DNA from: Sphaerulina vaccinii
Lineage: Eukaryota; Ascomycota; Dothideomycetes; Mycosphaerellales; Mycosphaerellaceae
DNA: 64,000 nucleotides
Direction: 5' to 3'
NCBI GenBank assembly: GCA_022570795.1
Contig: JAKUDP010000007.1
Location: 930,001-994,000 of the forward strand
Shown one piece after another: positions 32,452 through 41,402 of this stretch (positions are counted from its first letter, which is position 1; every line of letters starts with the position of its first letter). The translations under genes were made by a program, and so were the position numbers. Below the pieces are notes generated by a model. The model had not been told where the DNA came from. It was given only the letters and a program-made list of their open reading frames with translations, and ran no database searches.

Positions 32452-33064
32452 CACGACGGAAGGGCAAGAAGCTGAGAGGAGACCCTCAGAGCATGCTATA
32501 AGCCAACCCGAGAGAGTAGTAGTAGAGTATATTGATGTTTCTTCCCTTAGTGCGATAAGCGTTTTCTCTTCTCCATTGCAATGATTCTTCGCTCGCCATG
32601 TTAACGTGTTGATGTTTTCTTGATTAAAGGACTGCGACCAACGAAACGAATTCTTGGTATCTTCGGCAGCGCCTTCCTCTTTGAGACTAGAACTTCATTT
32701 TCACCTCATTTCCAGATCCCCTGCAAAATCCTGTAGATTCTGACTCCTGACTCTATTTACAGCAGACAGACATTCAAACTCATTTTACCATCAACAACAG
32801 ACAGCTCTTTTCCGTGTGCCGGGCTCGAGAACGCCCTCGCAATTGTGAAGATAAGATGAGCACTGCCAATCCACCGACGGCTAGTCACGGCCTCGATGAC
32901 CGAAAAAGATCCGTGGCCTGCATGTTGGAACGGCGTGAAACGCCATCATCTTACGCAATTATCGCTATCCGACTCACCTCGCAGATCTGAAGAACTACTT
33001 CCCTTCACAATCCTACGACCAGAAAACACGAGACCTTTCCTGAAGACACGAAACGACGTTGAAC
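32452..33064. other. Intergenic, divergent starts
   Basis: 613 bp; promoters of the GT31-like gene and the 33065 gene. A frame at 32896-33291 overlaps the next gene in another phase and is rejected. Confidence 0.4.
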
Positions 33065-33421
33065 ATGCATCTCCTCTGGAAAGCAACTCGGCAGGCCGCT
33101 GCACCGTTCAGCACAACTTCTACTGCTCGCGGCGAGGCTCTCACAAAGGCAAGATTCACTCAAGAAGAGAAGTCGTTGAACATCTGGAGCAGAATCTCTG
33201 CGCAACCTGCGAGCAAGATGTCTACTTCGGCATTAGAAGACGACATCCTGTATGCTTCAGACCGTACGCCGGCGAACTGGAAATCTCCTAAGCCAAGGGA
33301 TCTCAAGCACATATGCGGCACTGCCAATGAATATGTTGCGAGCTGTGAGTCGACGTCTGCAGCTGTGAGCTGCAAGTCGCTAGGCTATTGCCAGGCGAGC
33401 AAGTTTGGCGGGCAGGCTTAA
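33065..33421 (+). CDS. Hypothetical small protein with mitochondrial-type N-terminus
   Basis: 118 aa from ATG 33065. The N-terminus MHLLWKATRQAAAPFSTTST is Arg/Lys/Ser/Thr-rich without acids, like a mitochondrial presequence ending near a FSTTSTAR motif. The rest is soluble: TKARFTQEEKSLNIWSRIS, and a C-terminus with four cysteines (ICGTANEYVASCES..SCKSLGYC). I do not recognise the family; the four Cys and the presequence suggest a mitochondrial protein with paired cysteines. A competing frame at 32896-33291 looks less natural. Confidence 0.5.
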   Translation: MHLLWKATRQAAAPFSTTSTARGEALTKARFTQEEKSLNIWSRISAQPASKMSTSALEDDILYASDRTPANWKSPKPRDLKHICGTANEYVASCESTSAAVSCKSLGYCQASKFGGQA

Positions 33422-33516
33422 GAAGCATTCAATACTAGCAACTGATAACGCTATCATTCTATCGTGATGGGAATATCCTGTATTTCAAGGAGAGCCACTG
33501 CAATTCTTCACTACCT

Positions 33517-34399
33517 CTATGGGCAGCCCGGATCCGCCCAGCCAGGAATTGGACCCTGCGGTTCGTTAGGACACAAGCTATAGCCATATCATCATGTCTC
33601 ATCACATGTCTTAGGATGGGTTGTGCCCAAGAGAACTTACCTCCGCTGGATAACATCCTCCGAAGATCTTGCCGCACGGATTCTTCATATACTCGCAAAC
33701 AGTCAGCTTTCCGGACTGACCATTGCACGCTGGAACGTCGAAAGTCTTGCGTGGGCTCTGGCAAAAGTCGTAGCAGCCACCATACATTCTGAACGTTGTC
33801 AGCAATCTTGATCAAGTGATTGGAGCAGGCTGAGAACGTACTGGCCGCACTCATTGACCTGATCGGTGCAGGTCTGGCATGACGGATCTGGCGCTGGACA
33901 CTCTGGTTTGGCGAACAGAGGGATCGGGCCTAAAAGTAGTAGGCAGAAGGGTCAGCAAAGATCTCTGGAAAAGCAGGCTGTCTCAATCAATGTCTGTCCT
34001 CAAGCCCCGCGCCCGAGTGAGTGCGAGCTTGGAGACACACTGAAGCGAGCGCATGCCTTCTATCTACTACTCACCATCCGCTGGATAGCATCCGCCATAT
34101 ATCTTGCCGCATTCGTTCTTCATGTATTCGCAACGAGTCAACTTGCCAGATTGGCCATTACATGCCGGAACGTCGAAGGTCTTCAGTGATTGTTGGCAGA
34201 AGTCGTAGCATTCACCATACTGCCTGAAAGATGGAGGTGTCAGCCTGGCTGTATGATATGGGTACAATCTACGAGGGAAAGCTTACTGGCCGCAGTCATT
34301 CTTTTCGTTCACACATATCCCACAGCCCGGGAACAATGTGAGGGCGAAGGATATGGAAGCAAAGCCTGAGGCAACGAGCAGATGCTTGATGCTGAGCAT
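33517..34399 (-). CDS. Secreted cysteine-rich protein made of two tandem modules
   Basis: Five exons: 34287-34399, 34075-34223, 33842-33929, 33641-33788, 33517-33555; introns 63, 145, 53 and 85 bp; all phases agree; 178 aa. Residues 1-20 (MLSIKHLLVASGFASISFAL) are a signal peptide. Two copies of one module follow: NDCGQQYGECYDFCQQSLKT + FDVPACNGQSGKL + TRCEYMKNECGKIYGGCYPAdGPIP, and NECGQMYGGCYDFCQSPRKT + FDVPACNGQSGKL + TVCEYMKNPCGKIFGGCYPAeGPIP. Each has about eight Cys. Modules are nearly identical, and introns sit in matching places (before YG and after CYPA), so the duplication is of exon plus introns. I know no family for it; size, secretion and Cys content are effector-like, but no function follows. 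Confidence 0.85.
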
Positions 34400-35308
34400 G
34401 CCTGCAGGTGTTGGTTGTTGATCGTTGGCTCGTGTTCTGATGTAGCTTCTGGGAAGACTGCTGTATCGGAATATGGCGTGCTGTGACGGATCTTATGAGC
34501 TCGGTGGAGGATGTGATCAGCAAGTTATAAAGACATCGCCCTACGCTGTCTCGATCGATACGCGTTTAGCCAGCATCTGCCCTACTCTAGACAAATCCGG
34601 TGAACCAGGAAGAAAAGTTCTTCTACGTCGCGCCAGTAAGAATGGAAGGCACGCGAAAAGCGAGGCACGAATCATGGCATCGTCGAGCTGCCCAGCAGCA
34701 TGATCAGCACTATGAGATCAAGGTCAGCACACAAGACATCGAAAATGCTATTCCTGAATGCCACAAGAGCCTTTCATGCAAGTCTAGGCGTAGCCAAGAC
34801 CCGTATGGACATGGGCAGCATGTGGACGCAGGGTATGGCCCGAGATTGCCGAAGCTGCAAAGACTATATTTGGACTGTGGGATGATGTCGCATCACAAGG
34901 TCGATTGATAAGTTACGTACGAAGTGGCCAGATTCCGAGTGTACTGTACTTGGCCTGGTGACCTGGCGGCGTATATATACCAGCGACACGAGATCTTCTA
35001 TTGCGGCCAAGGCTAGGCGCTCCTTATTCGCTTGGAATCTGTATGAGCGAGATGATTTCCAAGTTCAAATGGACTACTATTGCCTGCTTTGCCACCATGA
35101 ACAAGATGGCATACATACCCCTTTGCGGCTTGACTTCTTCGAGGCGCAGCAAACCGAGTGCCATCGTCAACACCCGCGCGCGGAAACCATCGAGGGAAGA
35201 TAGGAAGCACTGCTTGCCGATACGAGAAGATCATGGCACATGTAGGTCATTCTATTCAACAGCTGCACCACTTGCTGTCCAAAAGGACTGAAGCGTCGTA
35301 ATGACAGC
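34400..35308. other. Intergenic
   Basis: 909 bp between the start of the Cys-rich gene and the 3' end of trehalose phosphorylase. Overlapping short frames on the plus strand (34473-35291) show no domain. Confidence 0.45.
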
Positions 35309-37469
35309 TCAGGTAGTCAAATGTCTCGGCAACCTGACCTCATCACTCTTCACAGGCTCTCTAGCCTCCTCTCTAGCCAAATCCCAGATCCACTTGCCAT
35401 CCGGCCGCAGCTTCTTGCCTTGGTGCAGCTGATCTGCCAGAAACATCCAATTGACCGCATTCCCAACCGTGCCAACTTCATCACTGACATGCGATGCAGC
35501 AAAGACACTCATCTCCTTGTAATGTTCCTCATCATTGAAGAGCAGATCGAGATACTTGGCTACGGCTTTGTAGTCTCCAGTCTCAATAGTAAACCCGGAC
35601 TTCTCGTGCTGGACTTGCAGTGGAATGCCTCCAGCTCTGGTCGTAATGACTGGAATACCTTTGTGCAGAGCCTCAGAGACCTTGACTTCAAAGCCTTCGC
35701 GAGTGGAAAGTTGTAGTGCGACTCGAGCGCTGGAGAGAAGGGCATTGAGGAGTTGATCTGTTGGGCCTAGACGCATGAGGATAACGCTGTCTTTTATGTC
35801 GCTGTACTCGGCATCGAGCTGCTCTAATGTCTCGTTGAGCACGTGAACGCCATCTGGATCGTCGACGCTGTAATGTCCGCAGACAACGAGCTGAGGTGTT
35901 TCGTCCAGCTTCTTGTCCTTGCAGTAGGGAGAGTTGCGGCGGAACTCAGCATAGCTGGCAAGGACGTCTGGGATGCCTTTTGCAGGATCGAAGCGTGCGA
36001 TTTGGACGATGTTCTCGCTTGGGGTAGGCCAGGGTATTCATGCGTTGTGCCATGCACATGGTGTTGAAGTCGTGGAGGTAGTATGCAGTGTCGAAGTCGC
36101 TCAACTCCTTACTCAGACCATCCAGCCAGTCCGTGGTAGCTGGCATGTATGCCAACTTCTTCTTGTCGACAGAACTAGGGACGAACGAACTGACTGGATG
36201 GGCGATGAACAGGTCTGCGTGCTGGGCGCTGGACCATAGCCACTTCCATACTCCTGCTGTAGGTGTCTCTGGTTGATCGGCGAGGTCTGATCGAACTTGA
36301 ATGTGCGAGCGGAAGATCACAGGACGATCAGGCTCAATCTTCTTCGCGATATCGATGATGTTAGGCATTTGAGGGTCGTCGACAATGATCACGTCTGCGC
36401 CGCCTACCGAGCTATGTCGTAGAGGTCCTCCTTCGCGGCTCCAGAATCTGTCTGCGTTGTTCTGCACCCACTCATGAATGGTATTGCCTTGTTCTTCTGA
36501 TAGACGTTCTTCTGAAGCGGCAACACCTTGTAGGATGTTATGATTTGTCTTCGTGATCCGGAAGACTTCAGGTCTAGGCTTGGGCACCCACCATGTGCAG
36601 TCGACGCCCAGCAAGCGTAAGAAGCGAATCAGAGCATGTCGCATCAGTGCCACACCTCCACCTTGCGGCGTAGCGGAGAAGAAGGCGATCTTGGTCTTGC
36701 GCTGCTTCAGCGTCTTGGCGTAGTGGAGTGCAGTATTCCAGGTGCCCTCGCTGACTGTGTGTTGGTAGTCTTTAAGTGAAGTCAATCGTGCTCGATCGGC
36801 GAGATCGACGTCGACTCTATTGCTGAAGCCAACCTGCACGCGTGGCTGATAGGATGGGCCGAACAGAGCCAGACACTTCCTGGCCATCGAGTCTGCAAGC
36901 TCATCTGCTCCTCTTATCATGTCCATTTCCTGCGCTGCTTTCAAGCTACCTCCCTCTTCGGCCTTGACCAGTACAGGCACGATATCAAGCTCCAGCCAGA
37001 GTCTGGGCAGCGTCTGTGGACTGACCTCTGAGAACTCATTCGACAGTCCGGCGCCAACGAATTTGTAAGAGTGCTTGGCGGCATAGTCGCGAATGGTGCA
37101 AATGAGGTGTTCAGCGATCGTCGTAGCTTGCGCTTCTTTGCCAGAAGGCAGACGCACTGGATGGCTCAACCCGTCGTTTGGTGCTTGTCCGTCTTCGCTC
37201 AACGTGTGTACTGCGAAGTCGATGTTGTAGACGCCATCGTGGCAAGCAAGTCCGATCTCGACTTCGCTGTCTGAGTTGCGCTTGATGGCCAGCCCAAGGA
37301 AGAGCACTGAAAGTGATATGCCGAGCTCGTTATGCTCCTTGCGCAGACGCTCTTGTCGCTCGATATTCTTTGTCGGTGCTTCTGACTGGAACTCGTGCTG
37401 CACGCTCGAGCCTCGCCGGTTTCTGATCGGCAGTGCCATGGTTTTGGTGTTGTGGAACGGGTCTGTCAT
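35309..37469 (-). CDS. ccg-9: Trehalose phosphorylase / ccg-9-type trehalose synthase, one frameshift
   Basis: GT4-type enzyme that interconverts trehalose plus phosphate and glucose plus glucose-1-phosphate. The N-terminal part (from MTDPFHNTKT at 37469) shows the family blocks VGAGLSNEFSEVSPQTLPRLW, KIAFFSATPQGGGVALMRHALIRFLRLLGVDCTWWVPKPRPEVFRITKTNHNILQGVA and IHEWVQNNADRFW, GGADVIIVDDPQMPNIIDIAKKI. Then at the G4 run 36021-36024 the frame shifts: QRMNTLAYP should continue SENIVQIARFDPAKGIPDVLASY, which needs one base less. The rest is intact: REGFEVKVSEALHKGIPVITTRAGGIPLQVQHEKSGF (nucleotide-sugar site). Correcting one base gives exactly 720 codons. Core metabolic gene, so an error or a private loss-of-function allele. 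Confidence 0.88.
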
Positions 37470-37812
37470 ATGCGTGTGTATTTCACAAAGACGAGGGGCA
37501 AGGAATTCGAAGCTCGCCTGTTTGCTGTGCTTTGTTACACAATCGTGGCGATGACGATTTGTGAGCTGCTTGCTGGAATGGTGGCACGAGCTCATCGGTG
37601 AAACATCCGCTGTGGCCAATCAGTAGTCATAAAATGCCTGAAGTGAAGTAGGTCAAATGGACATGACATAGTGAGGTGAAGTAGTATGCCTGCTCAGGGC
37701 TGATCAGAGCGGTGGCAACTGATTTGCAGCCTGATTGCATTGACGTGATATGGCATGAGGAAGTGGTCGTTTTGTCTCGTTTCCTCCTCAATCCTGCACC
37801 TTGCGCGCAAAC
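37470..37812. other. Intergenic
   Basis: 343 bp: leader of trehalose phosphorylase (an in-frame extension to 37619 is possible) and 3' UTR of the ribosomal protein gene. Confidence 0.45.
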
Positions 37813-38225
37813 TTATGCGGCAATGGTAACCTCAACCTCGACACCGGCCTCGATGTTGATGATGATCTGCTTGACGACCTCGGTTGGCGCGTTCAAGTCG
37901 ATGAGACGCTTGTGGATTCTGCAGCCCATGTTAGTAGCTGCTGTCTAGCCTCTTTCATGTATGTCGGAGTTCCTCACCTCATCTCGAACATGTCCCAAGT
38001 CTTGGAACCCTCACCGCAAGGAGTCTTACGGGTGGAGATCTTGAGGTTCTTGGTTGGCATGCGGACTGGGCCCTTGACGCGCAGCTCCTTGCTCTTAGCA
38101 CGCTCGATGAGCTCGCTGCAGACCTTCTCAAGGGACTGGACCTTGCGGCTAGTGAGGGTGATGCGGATCTTGTGGATCTTTGGGGCATCGAGGGAGCCTC
38201 CCTTCTTTGCGTCCTGGAAAGACAT
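37813..38225 (-). CDS. rps20: 40S ribosomal protein S20 (uS10)
   Basis: Exons 37978-38225 and 37813-37918, intron 59 bp (gtgagg..gctgcag, ctaac branch); 117 aa, the usual length. The text KIHKIRITLTSRKVQSLEKVCSELIERAKSKELRVKGPVRMPTKNLKISTRKTPCGEGSKTWDMFEMRIHKRLIDLNAPTEVVKQI is the near-invariant uS10 sequence; the splice falls inside the RIHKRLIDL motif. It belongs to the head of the small subunit. Strong codon bias (ctc, aag, gtc) fits high expression. An intron may also lie in the leader. Confidence 0.98.
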
Positions 38226-38612
38226 GTCGGCGGTTTCTGAGTGGTGGGTGGTGGGAGCAGTTGTAGGTGTTAGATGCAGATTGCGATCACGACTGTGGTA
38301 TCGTTAGAATCGCCGACTTCAGCTCTCCATATCGATCTATACAAACCTCGTTCTCTGGGAAGCGGCAAAGTGATGATCGTACAGAAGAAAGATTGTTCAC
38401 GCTGGCGTCGCGGAATTGAGTTGTCTTTTCGATTTGTGGAGCCGCAAATCTTGGCAATCTTCCAAACCTGAGGCAGCCACGAACCAGATTTGGCAACTGC
38501 GGTGACTTCACCACTTCACTTTCTTCACTTTTGTTGTTCTTGTGTTAACTCACGTTAGAGAATAATCAGAGGCCTCGATGCCGCCTTAGATCCAAGTTCA
38601 ACGCTTTTCGAC
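38226..38612. other. Divergent promoter, rps20 and CUE gene
   Basis: 387 bp between two starts. CT-rich tracts, no clear named element. Confidence 0.45.
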
Positions 38613-40595
38613 ATGGCCACACCCATCCTCGCACCGCTTCCTCCAGCAAGCATCCGCCTCAGCTTGGGTCCAGAGGAATGGGAAGCATGTCTGGACGCTT
38701 GGCTGACCTTGTCTGAGTTGACCTTACGACTGCCAGCTTCGGACTTCAGCTTGAACGCCAGTGACCATGGAACCCTCCCTGGCTTCTTAATCTCATACTA
38801 CAGAGAGCTCAGCACACTACAGCCAGGCGATCAAACGCTGAGCACATCGAAAGCTATCTCATTACGGAGAGCCTGTTTCAAGACGGTATCTCGCATATAT
38901 CTAGGAGATGCGCCTATACCATTGTCGTTACTGGACTTTGCATTCTGGTCTAACTTTTGCCAAGCTCATCTCAAAGCCACAGCACTCGGAAAGCTTCTGA
39001 CGAGAGTATGGAAGAAGAAAGGCGATCTACTGTCACCACGATTGCAGAAGCAGAAGGACCTGATTACAGCTGCACTGGAGGCTAAGTCGCTTGACGATGG
39101 CATTCGACTGCTCACTCAGCTTGCACCTGTACTACATGCATCGATCGATATCGGGCTGCTATTCATGACTGGTTCCGACTTCTTAGACTCGTTGGTCTCA
39201 GCATATAGTCATGCCGTAAACGATGACCAGAAGAAGGCAATATCGACAGTGCTATATCTTGGGTTGGCATCTCTACCCAGTACAGAGCCACCAAGCAATT
39301 CACTTCTTTCAGATCACTTGTATAACTTGAAAAGCCATGGCGATAAGTGTCCGCCTAATCAGTCACTACTCGCGGACGTGGTGACCAACACACCTGTATT
39401 GGCTAAGCTTCGACATACTCTCGGGGAGAAGGCTCCTGATAGGCTCTTCAAACTGCTCGATACTCTGGAAACATATCGGACACCAAGCTTGGCAAGGCAA
39501 AAACGTCGTGTACGACATGGTCACTCAAGAGCAAAGGGCAAGCAGGCTGCATCCAGAGCTGAAATGAATGTGCACCAAATGAGCTTGGTCACACAGGTGC
39601 AAGATCTGTTCCCAGATCTTGGATCTGGTTTCGTGATGAAACTGCTTGATGAGTACGAAGACGATGTCGAGCAGGTCACTGCGCATCTTCTTGACGACTC
39701 TTTGCCACCTCATTTAGCTTCGCTCGATCGGAGTGAAGATGGAGCAGTGCAAGACAACAGCCAAGCCGCAGAGATCGATCGTCTTGTGCCACAATCAGAT
39801 CTGTCGGCCACTGCGAACAATTTTATACCTGATCGGAGAAATGCCTTCGATGATGATGAGTTGGATAGGCTCGACTTCGACACAAGTCGCTTGCACATTG
39901 GCAAACGAAACAAGAGCGTCACAGCTGAAGATCAGCCGAACAAAGCTGCCATCCTTGCTGCGCTGGCCGCTTTCGACTCAGATGATGACGAGAGAGATGA
40001 TACATACGACCAAGAAGATGTCGGTGGCACGATAGATACCAAAGCACCGGACGGGGAGCCTGGTCCAGTCGCTAAAGTCACACAAGAAGAGAACGAGATG
40101 GCACTCTTCACTGCATACAAATCTGCCCCGGAGATGTTTGGCAGAACATTTGACATTCGCCGAGGGCAGCCGCGCGCTGCACTGAAGAAGGAAACTGGCA
40201 TGACAGACGAGCAAATTGAAGGCTGGGCGCTCATGCTCCAGCGTGATCCGAAGAGGCTGAAACGTCTAGAAGCACAGACTGGAGCAGCAGCATTCACGGG
40301 GCAGCAGACAGAACTTGCAGGCACTGCACATCATGGAAGTGCTGGAAATACCGAAACAGAGGACTCTGATGCTGCTCAGGGCTCTAGAGGTGGCTTCAGA
40401 GGACGCGGAGGCGGACGCGGAGGCGGGCGTGGGCGTGGTGGTAGGGGTCGAGGCGGGAGTGTCGCTGGACCATCTAGTGATCCTAGCACTGCGAACGCAC
40501 AACGCAAGAAAGAAGCCAGCAAGTCAACTCGCGCCAACCACAATCGTCGCGACCAGCGCGCGAAGAAAATGGCCAGAGGCGGCTTTCCAGGATAG
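38613..40595 (+). CDS. CUE-domain protein, Cue3/ASCC2-like
   Basis: 660 aa, single exon. The N-terminal 300 residues form a helical domain (EEWEACLDAWLTLSELTLRLP, FLISYYREL, RRACFKTVSRIYLG) like the yeast Cue3 / human ASCC2 N-terminal region. The CUE ubiquitin-binding domain is at about 330-375: VTQVQDLFPDLGSGFVMKLLDEYEDDVEQVTAHLLDDSLP, with the FP and LL motifs. Next come an acidic region (DDDERDDTYDQEDVG), a conserved FGRTFDIRRGQPRAALKKETGMTDEQIEGWALMLQRDPKRLKRLE block, an RGG region (RGGFRGRGGGRGGGRGRGG) and a basic KTRANHNRR..KKMARGGFPG tail. Family knowledge: part of the RQT complex that splits stalled, ubiquitinated ribosomes. Confidence 0.9.
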   Translation: MATPILAPLPPASIRLSLGPEEWEACLDAWLTLSELTLRLPASDFSLNASDHGTLPGFLISYYRELSTLQPGDQTLSTSKAISLRRACFKTVSRIYLGDAPIPLSLLDFAFWSNFCQAHLKATALGKLLTRVWKKKGDLLSPRLQKQKDLITAALEAKSLDDGIRLLTQLAPVLHASIDIGLLFMTGSDFLDSLVSAYSHAVNDDQKKAISTVLYLGLASLPSTEPPSNSLLSDHLYNLKSHGDKCPPNQSLLADVVTNTPVLAKLRHTLGEKAPDRLFKLLDTLETYRTPSLARQKRRVRHGHSRAKGKQAASRAEMNVHQMSLVTQVQDLFPDLGSGFVMKLLDEYEDDVEQVTAHLLDDSLPPHLASLDRSEDGAVQDNSQAAEIDRLVPQSDLSATANNFIPDRRNAFDDDELDRLDFDTSRLHIGKRNKSVTAEDQPNKAAILAALAAFDSDDDERDDTYDQEDVGGTIDTKAPDGEPGPVAKVTQEENEMALFTAYKSAPEMFGRTFDIRRGQPRAALKKETGMTDEQIEGWALMLQRDPKRLKRLEAQTGAAAFTGQQTELAGTAHHGSAGNTETEDSDAAQGSRGGFRGRGGGRGGGRGRGGRGRGGSVAGPSSDPSTANAQRKKEASKSTRANHNRRDQRAKKMARGGFPG

Positions 40596-40996
40596 ACCAG
40601 AAATGAGGCTCGATTCCATGCAGATACAGAATAGAGATAGGATGAAGGACAAGCTGCCAGAACAGATAGACGTACCTCATCGTGACAGATCGCGATGATT
40701 TTACTTCCCTGAGTTCGGCATTTGCTAAACAGTGGTAGCTTTTCTGTGCTGAGCCCTGCTCTACCAACACATGCAAGAACACGCTTTGGTACACATAGCC
40801 TTCATAGTGATTGCGCCACTTGAATCAACCTGGCAAGTCATTCTATACAATGAGTGTTCGACTTCTTCTTTTCGTTCCCACCAAAACTCAGAACATTAGT
40901 GAACAGATCAATTCATGCCTCAGTGCCGATTCATGGACAAACAAATAGCCACCATCTCGTACATCCAATTCCTACGACCTATAAATTACAGCGACC
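40596..40996. other. Intergenic
   Basis: 401 bp between two plus-strand genes. Nothing recognised. Confidence 0.45.
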
Positions 40997-41377
40997 ATGG
41001 GTAACGACACCTCAAGCAGACAGAAAGTCATAGAGACACAAACACCGCCTTCGTCGCCCAGCACTGGCACGAACGAACCAAACACAAGGCGACCGATCTT
41101 CATCGTCATGACACATACATCCTCCACAGCCAGCAACAATGAACACGCTCTCTCCAACATCTCAGAAATGTTCGATCGCCCTGAAGAAGCTCTGAGCCAC
41201 ATGGAAGACCTAGTCCGCCGAGATCCACCAGCAGGATGCGATGATGTTGAGGCTTTTCTGGAAGCGAAGTTGTGGAAGGCTTTGTATGATGGGGAAGGCA
41301 ATGGTACTGGAGCAGGTTATCAGTATGTTGCTAAAGAGGGGAGGAAGAGGAGTATCTGGGTCGCTGGAGAGATGTGA
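40997..41377 (+). CDS. Hypothetical small protein with a possible N-myristoylation site
   Basis: 126 aa. It begins MGNDTSSRQ, which fits the G-x3-S/T myristoylation pattern (G2, S6). A Ser/Thr/Pro-rich segment precedes a short helical part: SNISEMFDRPEEALSHMEDLVRRD, CDDVEAFLEAKLWKALY. Ends ..YVAKEGRKRSIWVAGEM. No family recognised. Long clean frame with tata-like leader 'acctataaattacagcgacc' directly upstream supports it as a gene. Confidence 0.6.
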   Translation: MGNDTSSRQKVIETQTPPSSPSTGTNEPNTRRPIFIVMTHTSSTASNNEHALSNISEMFDRPEEALSHMEDLVRRDPPAGCDDVEAFLEAKLWKALYDGEGNGTGAGYQYVAKEGRKRSIWVAGEM

Positions 41378-41402
41378 GAGAGATAGGAGACTGTGCTTAT
41401 CA

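Noticed and set aside
32896..33291. 131-codon frame overlapping the 33065 gene
   Set aside because: The other frame has a better start context and a presequence-like N-terminus; only one can be right.
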